From positions 1 through 25,954 of the IMG/VR virus record IMGVR_UViG_3300025082_000063: 25,954 bases of DNA; one strand, written 5' to 3'. This DNA is from a virus. A program made the position numbers and the translations under genes. Positions 9,549 to 17,691 of the stretch are shown in pieces. A model generated the notes under the pieces. The model was given only the letters and a program-made list of their open reading frames with translations, was not told the origin of the DNA and searched no databases. How positions within the stretch are numbered: the stretch's first letter is position 1; each line of letters starts with the position of its first letter.

Positions 9549-10402
9549 CAGCAGACCTCTTCGAGGGTGACCCAGTTCAGGTCGTACATCTGCATTGTGG
9601 TGGGGTCGTTGGCCGTCCCGGCGCCCCAGTCCGAGTCCGAGGCCGTTGCGTACTCAGGGACCACCATGTGGACCCGCACCCGCGCGCCCGCCGGGATGGG
9701 GATGGCGAGATCCTTGGCGCGAAAGTAGACCCCCTCTACTGTCCCACCCGGCCAGGAGAGCGAGGTGTCGCTCGACGGCGGAGTCCCCGGGTCCTCCACC
9801 CAGTAAGTCTCTCGCAGCAAGGACACCCCGTGGTAGGCGAAGACCTTGGCGGCCAAGCGCTGGTCCTCTGGGTAGAAGGGGTTGTCCACGCTCACGACCA
9901 GAGAGAAGTCCTCAGATCCGTCCGCCGTGACGTACCCATCCGGCGGGGTCGCCCCGTAGGTGAATCCGTTGGTGAACACCCGGCTCCCCAGGCTGTTGTG
10001 GTCCACCGTCAGCATGAAGCTGATGTCATCCAAGATGACCGGCTTCGGGAAGGCCAGCGGCGTCGAGGATATCCAGTGGTTAGAGCCCGTGCCGTCGAGC
10101 ACCTCGATGCCCGGCGCCCGGAAGCCTTTGACCCGCAACTCATTCTCCGTCCGCTCCGGCGTGTCCGCGCCCGTCGCCAGGTCCGGGTTCTCAGCGGCCA
10201 TGAAGGGGAAGTTGGTCCCCGTCGAGCCGTTGATGCGCGGCATCCAGCGGACCACGTAAGTCTGCGGGAAGAAGCGGTTCTGGAGGTCCCCCCGGCGGAC
10301 CCGGTTGAACCGGTCCACCGTCTCCTGCATCGCCCGGTCGATGCGGTCCCCGTCGATGGTCGTGCCATCGGCGAACTGCTCCTGAGTGACCTCGCGAGCC
10401 AT
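9548..10402 (-). CDS. Beta-rich virion protein, 284 aa, related to the next gene
   Basis: 284 residues from ATG 10402, one-base TGATG overlaps at both ends. An N-terminal helical segment (DRIDRAMQETVDRFNRVRR, residues about 20-38) could bind another virion protein. The rest is beta-rich, with KPVILDDISFML and SVDNPFYPEDQ segments that resemble parts of the larger 579-aa neighbour. It ends in a Trp/Asp/Thr-rich region. I recognise no named family. Its position after the nozzle and beta-helix genes suggests a tail accessory or fibre-adaptor protein. Structural role likely, exact role unknown. Confidence 0.72.
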   Translation of the reverse strand: MAREVTQEQFADGTTIDGDRIDRAMQETVDRFNRVRRGDLQNRFFPQTYVVRWMPRINGSTGTNFPFMAAENPDLATGADTPERTENELRVKGFRAPGIEVLDGTGSNHWISSTPLAFPKPVILDDISFMLTVDHNSLGSRVFTNGFTYGATPPDGYVTADGSEDFSLVVSVDNPFYPEDQRLAAKVFAYHGVSLLRETYWVEDPGTPPSSDTSLSWPGGTVEGVYFRAKDLAIPIPAGARVRVHMVVPEYATASDSDWGAGTANDPTTMQMYDLNWVTLEEVC

Positions 10403-10986
10403 CAGAGCACCGCCGTCGTGTTCACGGTGCCCCAGGCTACCGCTGAGCGCTTGTAACAGCCGACGACCTCGACGAGCCCCGCGACCCCGCCGTTGAGGAT
10501 GACGACCGCAGGCGTCGAGTCGCCCACGAACCAGCAGCCCACACAGATGCCCTGCGCGCTGTCGCTGAAGCGCAGCCAGTTGCTCTGGGACTTCGGGCCC
10601 CGGTCGAACCAGCAGTCATGGAAGGTCGCCGTGGCGCCGTTGGCGATGTGGACCAGCGGCACGTCGTCATCGCTCGCGAAGTGGAGCCCGGCGAACATGG
10701 AGTCCTCCGACACCGTGATAGGCGCTGAGACCACCGTGCGGCCGGCTACGGAGCGGACAACGGTGTCGACGCGGTCGACGTCGGGGAGCGGGCGGTCGCC
10801 TGCGGTGAGGTTGAGGTCGTTGCCCACGAGCTTCTTGAGCGTGACGATCTCGTTCGGCGGCACCAGTTGGAGGCCATCGACGACCCTCTGCACCTGCTCA
10901 CGCGCGAGGCGGTCCTGCTCATCCCGAAGGTGGCCCTCGACCTGATCGCCGGACCGGGGCCAGAACTGCTCAAAGGCGAGGCCCAT
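10402..10986 (-). CDS. Small right-handed beta-helix-like virion protein
   Basis: 194 residues from ATG 10986, TGATG overlaps at both ends. Residues 1-60 include a helical, charged segment that may be an anchor. From about residue 85 the sequence shows a solenoid pattern with a 26-residue period: C125, C151 and C177 each sit in the same local context (HDCWF, VGCWF, VGCYK), with VHIANGA, LRFSDSA and VILNGGV strands preceding them. This is the appearance of a parallel beta-helix like those in pectate-lyase-fold tail proteins. No catalytic residues of a polysaccharide lyase can be assigned, and three to four rungs is short for an enzyme. A structural tail or fibre-linked role is inferred. Confidence 0.72.
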   Translation of the reverse strand: MGLAFEQFWPRSGDQVEGHLRDEQDRLAREQVQRVVDGLQLVPPNEIVTLKKLVGNDLNLTAGDRPLPDVDRVDTVVRSVAGRTVVSAPITVSEDSMFAGLHFASDDDVPLVHIANGATATFHDCWFDRGPKSQSNWLRFSDSAQGICVGCWFVGDSTPAVVILNGGVAGLVEVVGCYKRSAVAWGTVNTTAVL

Positions 10987-13700
10987 CAGTGCCCCCTGCG
11001 GCGGCGGGACTTGCTGGTCACCCGGAAGGCGGCCGTGAGGCCCTCGACAATCATGCGCTCCGCGCGGTTGCGCATGAAGCCGAAGACCATCCAGGAGAAG
11101 CGGGAGCCCTTGGTGCTGCTCGAGACTGCGATCTCTGACACCTGTTCATCGCCGATGATGTAGTTGCCGGTGGCCCCGTTGTTGACGTCCCCGTAGGCGA
11201 CGTTGGTCGTATTGAAAGTCACGTTGCGCAGCGAGTCCCCGCTGTCCTTGATGCGCGTGCGGACCGTCGTCTTGCTTGCCAGTTGGTTGATGGCCTCGGT
11301 CGTGCCGCTGTGGTCGAGAGCCTGGGCCTGCCAACCCTTCTGGTCACTGCCGACGAGGACGTTGTAGACGCCCCACGACCAAGCACTGAAGATCTTGGTC
11401 GTGGCGTTGCCGTGCGACATAACCCGCGCCCAGAGCCCGCGAGCCTTGAGCTGCTGCCCCTCGCCGAGGCCGACCTGGTCTGTCTTGTAGGCGTAGTCCA
11501 CGGCCTGCGCGACGTCGTCGTCTGCGTGCCGGCTCACCCGCGGATCATACTGCTCCCAAGCGAAGAGGACCGGCCGAATGGAGCCCGAGGCCCCCGAGAG
11601 GGTCGAGGGCGCCCCCGTCCCCCACTCGAGGCCCATGGAACTGAGGTCTTCCGTGGAGCCCGTCGGGGCCATCGGGATGTAGATGAGGGGACTCTTGCGC
11701 TGGTACGTGGCGTTCATCGGCGTGCCGCCGCCTACCTGCCAGTCCAGTTCGATCTCGTCAGACGTGACGGCCACCGTCACCCACTGCCCGTCCGAGGCGA
11801 TGCGCTCTGGCGGCAGGACGTAGTCGATGTTGACGCCGGCCCCAATTTTCACTGGTGTCCAGTGCGTCGAGTCGTACCGGATGAAGAGGTGGACGTCGTC
11901 GAGGCCGTTGCCGTTGGGCAACGCCGGCCCGAAGTTGACGTGGTCCGGCGGGCACACGCTGATAGGGAGCAGCACCGTCTTCCCCGAGGTGACCGTGCCG
12001 CCCGGCAACGTGTAGCCTGGCTCCACCGGGATCCACTTGTCGATGTAGACCCGCGAGTTCAGCGCTGCGACGCTCTGAGCCCCCTGATACCACTTGCGGA
12101 TGAGCCAGCGAGTGTCCTCCGCCTCACCCTGGTACGGAGTGGAGGAGATCGAGCGATCTACCGCCCCACCACGCCCATACTCACAGAGAATCAGCGACCG
12201 CACGGTCACGTCATCGTTGATGTCTGCACCCTCGCGCTGCGCCTCGTCGGTGATGGGCCCCTGGGCGTAGGGTCCCGCCATCACGTAGAGGCGGTCGCGC
12301 AGGGCGATAAACCACGGGAACGGGAGGTTGGCCGTGGAGCCGCCGTAGGCGTCCGCCGGGCTCCCCGACGTGAAGACCATGGACTCCGTCGACCACATCG
12401 CCCACTTGCCCCCGGAGAGGACCATGGCGGTCGCCTCGTTGGGGATGCCGAGGATGAGGGCGTCGAGGTCGGGGGCGAACGTGAGATGCGCCCCTCGCGG
12501 GTCGAAGCGGACCCGGGTGCGTGGACCGTCAGCGGCGAAGCTGATGAAGCCGCTCTGCTGATAGAAGCTGGTCAGCGGGTTGGTGACGTAGTCATCGAAG
12601 AAGGCCTCGATGGCCTGAGAGATGGGCTCGATGCCCCCGCTGCCCTGGCCGATGTAGACACCGTTGGTGTCGGCCCAGGCGATGCCCTTGTCGAGCCGGA
12701 CCACGGCGCTGGGGCCGATGCAGCCTACGTTGTCGCTGAGCTTCGTCAGGCGCCCGGTGTCGAAGAGGTCGCCCTGGCCAGGCTGGAAATGCCAGGTCTC
12801 CCTCTCGGTCCACACGAGGATGGAGCCGTACTGCTCCGCGATGGCGGTGATGGGGTACTCGCTGGGGATGTTGTACCCGTTGACCTCGATGATGTTGGCG
12901 GGGAAGCCCTTGTCGGAGAACCAGAGCCGCCGCTCGGTCGCGTAGACCATGTGGCCATCGAGGACGGCGCAATCACGGACCCCGGACAGGTCAGCGTTCT
13001 TGAGGTAGGAGTAGGCCTTCTGGGCGATGCCGTCTGCGAGGGCCACGCGAACGACGCAGGCGCTCTCGCTGTAGCGCTCGGCCCACTCGTTGTCATCGAC
13101 GCTGTCGACCATGGAGCGGCGGCGACGGTTGAAGGTCGAGGGCATGTAGGCCCAGACGCCCGTGCGGGGGGAGCCGAAGAAGAGGACGTCGTCGAACTCC
13201 TCGAACCAGAAGTAGTCCTCGGTGTGCGCACGTATCCAGGCTTGGCGGTCGATGTCCCTCGAGGTCTCGTAGTTGCCGTGCCAGCGGTCGAGGGGGAGCA
13301 CCTCGGACGTGTTCTCACTGGTCCGACGGTAGAGGTTCTCCTGCCAGCGGTCTCGGGTCGTCAGGTCGTAGATGATGACCCCGTAGACGGGGACGACCAT
13401 CGTGCGCGTGTCCTCGCCGCCCGTGTGGACACGCTGTCGGACGATGGTGATGATTTGATCATGCCCGAAGGCCGTGCGGATGGGGTACGAGCCGAGTTGC
13501 TCAACGAAGCCCCACTCCTCCTCTTCGCCGGCAATGTTCTTCGACAGGGTGGAGTCGAACTCCTCGACGCAGCCGAAGCCTTTGCGGACCTCCCATGAGT
13601 CCCGGCGCCAGAGCATGTTCAGCGCGAAGCTGCCGTCGCTCGGCCCTCTGGCCATGACGCCATCGAGCAGGACTTCGACCTCTTGGGCGGGCGTCGCCAT
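10986..13700 (-). CDS. Tail nozzle / tail tubular protein B-like
   Basis: 904 residues from ATG 13700 (MATPAQEVEV). The frame stays open upstream to 14081, but that extension only overlaps the adaptor gene, and ATG 13700 gives the same TGATG one-base overlap seen at neighbouring junctions. Repeated beta-propeller-like strands are visible between about residues 230 and 420: ERRLWFSD, YPITAIAEQYGSILVWTERE, and LSDNVGCIGPSAVVRL followed by GIAWADTNGVYI. From memory, this is the pattern of podovirus nozzle proteins (T7 gp12 type), which form the lower tail tube through which DNA exits. The basic C-terminal end (SKSRRRRGH) is unusual. Immediate placement after the adaptor gene supports the call. 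Its length is greater than that of T7 gp12 (about 794 aa). Confidence 0.82.
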   Translation of the reverse strand: MATPAQEVEVLLDGVMARGPSDGSFALNMLWRRDSWEVRKGFGCVEEFDSTLSKNIAGEEEEWGFVEQLGSYPIRTAFGHDQIITIVRQRVHTGGEDTRTMVVPVYGVIIYDLTTRDRWQENLYRRTSENTSEVLPLDRWHGNYETSRDIDRQAWIRAHTEDYFWFEEFDDVLFFGSPRTGVWAYMPSTFNRRRRSMVDSVDDNEWAERYSESACVVRVALADGIAQKAYSYLKNADLSGVRDCAVLDGHMVYATERRLWFSDKGFPANIIEVNGYNIPSEYPITAIAEQYGSILVWTERETWHFQPGQGDLFDTGRLTKLSDNVGCIGPSAVVRLDKGIAWADTNGVYIGQGSGGIEPISQAIEAFFDDYVTNPLTSFYQQSGFISFAADGPRTRVRFDPRGAHLTFAPDLDALILGIPNEATAMVLSGGKWAMWSTESMVFTSGSPADAYGGSTANLPFPWFIALRDRLYVMAGPYAQGPITDEAQREGADINDDVTVRSLILCEYGRGGAVDRSISSTPYQGEAEDTRWLIRKWYQGAQSVAALNSRVYIDKWIPVEPGYTLPGGTVTSGKTVLLPISVCPPDHVNFGPALPNGNGLDDVHLFIRYDSTHWTPVKIGAGVNIDYVLPPERIASDGQWVTVAVTSDEIELDWQVGGGTPMNATYQRKSPLIYIPMAPTGSTEDLSSMGLEWGTGAPSTLSGASGSIRPVLFAWEQYDPRVSRHADDDVAQAVDYAYKTDQVGLGEGQQLKARGLWARVMSHGNATTKIFSAWSWGVYNVLVGSDQKGWQAQALDHSGTTEAINQLASKTTVRTRIKDSGDSLRNVTFNTTNVAYGDVNNGATGNYIIGDEQVSEIAVSSSTKGSRFSWMVFGFMRNRAERMIVEGLTAAFRVTSKSRRRRGH

Positions 13701-14392
13701 CAGGCGTAGCAGTCCTCGTCGAGGACCCGCTGCACGTACTGGTTCGCCGGCCCTTGGCGGAAGTTCAGGTACTCCATGAGCTTGACCTCTCGCTGCCCGA
13801 GCAGAAGCTGCTGAGGCTCCGCAGAGGCGCCGTCGAGGACGTTGTACTGCTGCGCGGCGTAGAGGGCGATCATGTCGTGGAAGGGCGCGAGGTCGTCGAT
13901 GTAGGTCGCCGCGGTGGACCAGTCGATACCGGACGACAGGGCCGCATTGTAGGCGGCGTCCGGGACGTAATAGACCTTCAGCGTAGCCGCCACCGTCGAG
14001 GCAAAATGGAGCGTGGCGTTCTGGAGCGTGTAGCCGTCGGTAGCCCGCTGGAGCGCCTGAATGGACCCGTAGGAGCGCCACACCCGGGTGATGGCTCCCG
14101 AGGCGCTGATGGAGGCGATGTTGTTGAGCTTGATCAACCGCGGATGCGTCAGGTTGGCGTCAGTGCCCAGGATGGAGACCGCGGAGGCGCCCTCGCCGAG
14201 GTCGTAGGTGGTCCCGGACACTGTGATGCTGACGGAGGTCTCGTACTTCTGCGGGTCGTACTGCATCACGGTGTGGCGGAACTCTTCGTAGGCCACGGCG
14301 AGGGACACCTGGACGGTCGCATCCGAGACGAAGGACTCGTCCGGTTCGTCGATGTAGTTCCTGAAGAGCGTGGTGACCTGGCCTACGTTCAC
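13700..14392 (-). CDS. Head-tail adaptor (connector, tail tubular protein A-like)
   Basis: 230 residues from GTG 14392, which overlaps the stop of the lysine-rich gene by four bases (GTGA). N-terminal residues about 6-42 (LFRNYIDEP... VSLAVAYEEF) form the helical start typical of adaptors that dock under the portal. A beta-rich middle follows (SVSITVSGTTYDLG). The C-terminal helices carry LAPFHDMIALYAAQQY and GQREVKLMEYL, a pattern common in podovirus gp11-type adaptors. The predicted role is to bridge the portal ring to the nozzle. Being directly upstream of the nozzle-like gene supports this. Family assignment is by recognition, not search. Confidence 0.8.
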   Translation of the reverse strand: MNVGQVTTLFRNYIDEPDESFVSDATVQVSLAVAYEEFRHTVMQYDPQKYETSVSITVSGTTYDLGEGASAVSILGTDANLTHPRLIKLNNIASISASGAITRVWRSYGSIQALQRATDGYTLQNATLHFASTVAATLKVYYVPDAAYNAALSSGIDWSTAATYIDDLAPFHDMIALYAAQQYNVLDGASAEPQQLLLGQREVKLMEYLNFRQGPANQYVQRVLDEDCYA

Positions 14393-14877
14393 TTCTTGCC
14401 TTGGTAGTCGTACAGGGGCTTGGCCGGCTTGCCCTTCCGCTTCTTCTTCTTGACCTTGATCGGCTCCATCGGCTTAGCGACCTCGGAGTGCTTCTCGGGG
14501 TGCTTCAGCCTCTCCGCCCGCTTCTCCCTCTTGACCTCCTTGTACGCCTTGGCCTTGTCAGCGTCGGACTTCAACTTCTTCAGCATGGCATGCTGATACA
14601 ACTCCGCCCGCTTGACGCGCTCAACCTTCATCATCTTCCGGGCCGCCACTTTCCGGGCCTTCTTTCTCGGCTTCTTTTGCCGGTCCGCCTCGCGCGCCAG
14701 TTCGAGAGCCCGCGCGTTGTCTGATATCCTATCCGACTTCTCGACCGCCTTCCTCACGGGCGTCCACCACTTGGGGGCCTTCTTGATTTTCGCCTCACGC
14801 TCCCGCAGCAAGCGCTGCGCAGCCGCCTTTCGCGCCTTCAGCCGGGCCTTCTCCTTCGGGCTCAATCGCTTGGCCAT
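14389..14877 (-). CDS. Very basic lysine-rich protein between portal and adaptor
   Basis: 162 residues from ATG 14877, sharing one base with the portal stop (TGATG). By my count it has 40 Lys and 20 Arg, about 37 percent of the chain, spread over the full length, with a run of mostly Lys near the C-terminus (KVKKKKRKGK at about 141-150). It looks helical in the middle and lacks any hydrophobic core or membrane segment, apart from KWWTP at about residues 36-40. I do not recognise a family. Such composition suggests binding to DNA or RNA, as in histone H1-like tails, or to acidic protein partners such as the scaffold. Being between portal and adaptor suggests a packaged or assembly protein. Function unknown. 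Confidence 0.75.
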   Translation of the reverse strand: MAKRLSPKEKARLKARKAAAQRLLREREAKIKKAPKWWTPVRKAVEKSDRISDNARALELAREADRQKKPRKKARKVAARKMMKVERVKRAELYQHAMLKKLKSDADKAKAYKEVKREKRAERLKHPEKHSEVAKPMEPIKVKKKKRKGKPAKPLYDYQGKK

Positions 14878-16850
14878 CAGCCTATCCCTCCGTACTGCCC
14901 GGACTTCATGGTGTCTGCGCCGCCGAGGCGCCGCTCCGCTCCGCCGATGCGGTTCTCCATATCGGAGGCCGCGACGCTACCTTGGACTTGCTGCTGCATG
15001 GATGCGTTGGGATTGCTCGCTGCGAGCCGCAGAGAGCCTCCGGCCCCACCCTGGGGCCTGGGGCTCACCTGCTGGTTCTGGAGGGCTGCCTGGAGGGCCT
15101 CCGGGGGCATGCCAGCGGTGATGATCTCCGCGAGCACGTTGCGCAGGTACTCCTGCTGCTCGACGGGCAGCTCGTAGTAGGCCGGCTCCCGCATGTAGTC
15201 CCCGAAGACCTGCTCGAAGGCCTCGAGGTCATCGTTCATGAAGATCTCAATCTCCAGTTGCGGGTTGGCCAGCCAGCCGTAGAGCGTCTCCCTGGCATGC
15301 GAGATGGCTGAGATCTTGTGTGAGATGAAGGAGTTGCCGGTGCGGAAGCTCAGTTCCTTCATGCCCTCTTCGGGCGGCAGCATCCCCAACTCGACGAGTT
15401 GCATGACCTTGAGGTCTCGGTCCTGGCTCTCGGCCCGGAACATGGAGCCGGCTTCGATGAAGATCTCGGGATCGTCCACGATGCTCTCAGACGACAGCGC
15501 CCGGAAGACCACCTTGCCGTACTCGTCCATCATCCGAGTCATGCGCTCTTCGGTGTAGAACGCCTTCATCAACTCGAGCGCGCACTTCGCCGTGTTCCGC
15601 ACCGCCTGCTCGATGCGCGTCTGCGTGAGTTGAAGCTGCGAGGTGTCCCGCTCGGTGAGCACCTCCATCGCGCGCCCCGAAGAGACGCCGACAGAGCGCT
15701 TGCCGAGGGAGACGCTGTGGGCGCCGCTGACGTCGCTCATCTCCACCTGGAGCCGCATCGCATGCTCCAACACGTAGTTGGGCAGCGGCTCCCCGGCCAC
15801 CATGGAGGGTTTGCCACCCGCGGCGTTGTAGTAGACCTTCTCGCCCGCCTTGTTCGTCAGTTGATGAGCGGCTACGCCGGCCGTCTTCGGGATGAGCCAC
15901 TTGGGGTTGGCCATCAACTCGACGTTGTTGGTGATCTGAGAGCGGGTCCGGTTGTAGAGCCACTGGAGGTCGATGAGCGGCTCAATCAGGCCCAGGCCCC
16001 AGATGCGCCGAGGGATGCGCGTGTAGTGGACCACCTGCACCGGGAACGTCTTCGTCTGGCGCTCCCCCTCGTACAGGTAGATGTCGTCGATGACGATCGC
16101 GTGTCGCCCGTCCCGGTAGTAGAACTCGTAGGCTTCCACGCGGTTGGGCGGCGGCTCGCCATCGCCCTGGTCGTCCGGCCGGGCCATCCCAGAGGCCTGG
16201 AGGATCTCAGTCTCCAGCTTCGGGTAGGCCTCGATGAGGTCCGCCCGGTTGTGGATGGTCCGCAGCGCCACCCACGAAGACTCGTCGATGGAGATGACGC
16301 CCTTCTCGAAGAAGAGGTCGTAGGACTGGATGGCCTCGGAGACGAGCTTCTCCTCGTCCTCGTCGTAGTAGGTGTGGATGGCGGAGGTGCCCGTCGTGGC
16401 CGAGTACTCGACGACGTCGGCGATGACCGCCTTGAGGTCCGCCTGGGCCCAGAAGTAGCGCAGGGCGCTCTCAGAGGACTGGGCCTTCACGATGTCGTCG
16501 GGGCTGGGAGAAGCCGGCAAGACGACCGTCGAGGGGTAGGAGATCTGAAGGCGGCTGACCACGTTCCTGAAGATGTTCAGGATGAGGTTGATCGTCGCCT
16601 GCTTGTCATCGTCCGTCGCTCGGCGATCCACCACGTACTGGCGCAGCCGGCGGTCGAAGGAGAGCCACTGGCGGCCTTCCAAGAAGAGGATGCAGAGGTC
16701 CCACAGACGGACCTCCTGGAGCTTGTCCTCTCGGCTCAGGCTGATGAGCTTCTTGGGGCTCGCCGGGAAGCCGTTGTCGTTCAACTCCTCGGCAACCGAG
16801 TACGTCGGAGAGGCCAGCGTCTCCGGCTTCTTGCGGCTGAACATCGCCAC
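14877..16850 (-). CDS. Portal protein
   Basis: 657 residues from GTG 16850, which shares a base with the upstream TAG (TAGTG); an ATG two codons inside (16844) is an alternative. Portal-like features: LEGRQWLSFD at 57-66, then VVEYSATTGTSAIHTYYD at 146-163, IPRRIWGLGLIEPLIDLQ at 279-296 followed by a helix with RTRSQITNNV, and GVSSGRAMEVLTERDTSQ at 388-405 leading into the long stem-type helix. This order (wing strands, clip, GVSSGRA loop, helix) is familiar from P22/podovirus-type portals and the length is usual for them. It forms the dodecameric DNA channel and docks terminase. It ends in a Pro/Gln/Gly-rich tail. Unusually, it lies downstream of the capsid gene. Confidence 0.9.
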   Translation of the reverse strand: MAMFSRKKPETLASPTYSVAEELNDNGFPASPKKLISLSREDKLQEVRLWDLCILFLEGRQWLSFDRRLRQYVVDRRATDDDKQATINLILNIFRNVVSRLQISYPSTVVLPASPSPDDIVKAQSSESALRYFWAQADLKAVIADVVEYSATTGTSAIHTYYDEDEEKLVSEAIQSYDLFFEKGVISIDESSWVALRTIHNRADLIEAYPKLETEILQASGMARPDDQGDGEPPPNRVEAYEFYYRDGRHAIVIDDIYLYEGERQTKTFPVQVVHYTRIPRRIWGLGLIEPLIDLQWLYNRTRSQITNNVELMANPKWLIPKTAGVAAHQLTNKAGEKVYYNAAGGKPSMVAGEPLPNYVLEHAMRLQVEMSDVSGAHSVSLGKRSVGVSSGRAMEVLTERDTSQLQLTQTRIEQAVRNTAKCALELMKAFYTEERMTRMMDEYGKVVFRALSSESIVDDPEIFIEAGSMFRAESQDRDLKVMQLVELGMLPPEEGMKELSFRTGNSFISHKISAISHARETLYGWLANPQLEIEIFMNDDLEAFEQVFGDYMREPAYYELPVEQQEYLRNVLAEIITAGMPPEALQAALQNQQVSPRPQGGAGGSLRLAASNPNASMQQQVQGSVAASDMENRIGGAERRLGGADTMKSGQYGGIG

Positions 16851-17521
16851 TAGAACATCCCCACGAGGGTGTCGATGTCAGACGGGCTGAAGCCTCCGGC
16901 GCCGGCCCCTGCCTTCGAACCCGCCCCTGCCTTCGAACCCGCCCCAGACCGAGAGATAATCTCACCAGTGGAGACCGGCTGATTGCCTGGCCCGTACTCC
17001 TGCTGGTAGCCCGGCACGTTGATCTCGCCCTTGACACCCTCAGTCTTGTAGCGCCAGTACTCGCCAGTGGACGGGAAGGCCGTCTCCATGCCCTGCACGT
17101 TCTGGCCCGCCACGCCGCCCTGCGCGCCCGCGCCCTGCGTGAGACCGCCGAACAGGCGCTGCTGGCCCTTGACGGCCGATGACACCGCCGTGGCGCCGCT
17201 CTTGCCGAACTTGTCCGTGGGCGCATGGACGCCCATGACGTCGCCCCGCTTGGCCGCCCTGCCCATGTCTCGAATGCCGTCGCCGAAGAACTCGCGGTGA
17301 CCGCGCACCGCGTTCTCACCGAAGCGGTTGCCAGCACCGTAGCCCTGATACGCGCCGAGGGGGCCGCCGTACATGCCGCCCCAGACCCCGCCGATGCCGC
17401 CACCGATGTAGCCGCCGATGTCATCGGCCTTCTCGCCCTTGCTCTTGCCCTTGGGCGCCATCATCCCCTGTGCCGCTCGCTGCCGGGCGCCAAGGATGTA
17501 CGAGTCATACGGACCGGCCAT
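16850..17521 (-). CDS. Glycine-rich protein with glycine-zipper segment and GAGSKA repeats
   Basis: 223 residues from ATG 17521, two bases after the stop of the small membrane protein gene. Residues about 35-70 (GGYIGGGIGGVWGGMYGG and GAYQGYGAG) form a glycine-zipper-like stretch, a pattern seen in membrane-inserting and oligomeric channel proteins. Near the C-terminus (about 194-207) the unit AGAGSK occurs twice in tandem, encoded by an 18-bp direct repeat at 16911-16946. The rest is Gly/Ala/Gln-rich with few predicted helices. No family recognised. The stop shares a base with the portal start, so it is translated with the head genes. It could be a minor virion or ejection protein that enters the membrane; this is inference from composition. 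Confidence 0.68.
   Translation of the reverse strand: MAGPYDSYILGARQRAAQGMMAPKGKSKGEKADDIGGYIGGGIGGVWGGMYGGPLGAYQGYGAGNRFGENAVRGHREFFGDGIRDMGRAAKRGDVMGVHAPTDKFGKSGATAVSSAVKGQQRLFGGLTQGAGAQGGVAGQNVQGMETAFPSTGEYWRYKTEGVKGEINVPGYQQEYGPGNQPVSTGEIISRSGAGSKAGAGSKAGAGAGGFSPSDIDTLVGMF
16911..16946. repeat. 18-bp tandem repeat in the glycine-rich gene
   Basis: GCCTTCGAACCCGCCCCT occurs at 16911-16928 and, with one end mismatch, at 16929-16946. It encodes the two GAGSKA units of the glycine-rich protein. Confidence 0.8.
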
Positions 17522-17523
17522 GG

Positions 17524-17682
17524 CTACCCTCCGAGGTAGGCGGTTGGAGAGATGTCCGTGCGCGGGATGAGCGCCCGCCGCCTCTCAGCGGCGAGCACCC
17601 AGATGTACCACGCGACCATGACGAGGACGCCGCACGACCCGACCTTCAGCAGAGCGTTCAGGATGGAGTGTACGACGTCCAA
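17524..17682 (-). CDS. Small single-span membrane protein, 52 aa (TTG start)
   Basis: A compact ORF fills the space between the capsid gene and the glycine-rich gene. It starts at TTG 17682 with AGGGG six bases upstream and stops at TAG 17524-17526, two bases before the next ATG. The product has an amphipathic start (LDVVHSILNALLKVG), a hydrophobic segment at residues 14-32 (VGSCGVLVMVAWYIWVLAA) and then ERRR, giving a predicted N-out, C-in single span by the positive-inside rule. Nothing else explains these 169 bases, and the packing matches the rest of the operon. It could be a pinholin-like lysis protein, a helper of ejection, or a membrane anchor for assembly. The TTG start is inferred; no ATG or GTG lies before the membrane segment in this frame. 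Confidence 0.6.
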   Translation of the reverse strand: MDVVHSILNALLKVGSCGVLVMVAWYIWVLAAERRRALIPRTDISPTAYLGG

Positions 17683-17691
17683 GTCAGTCCC

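Noticed and set aside
11283-13598. 771-codon open frame on the plus strand across the nozzle gene
   Set aside because: It is an antisense shadow produced by G/C-rich third positions. It is biased in composition (Val/Asp/Arg/Gly), has no domains, and the minus frame has nozzle motifs and coupled start and stop.
13701-14081. N-terminal extension of the nozzle frame up to 14081
   Set aside because: The extra 127 residues are Arg-rich shadow sequence of the adaptor gene. ATG 13700 gives the TGATG overlap used throughout the operon.
15399-16853. 484-codon plus-strand frame opposite the portal gene
   Set aside because: Antisense shadow with no recognisable features.
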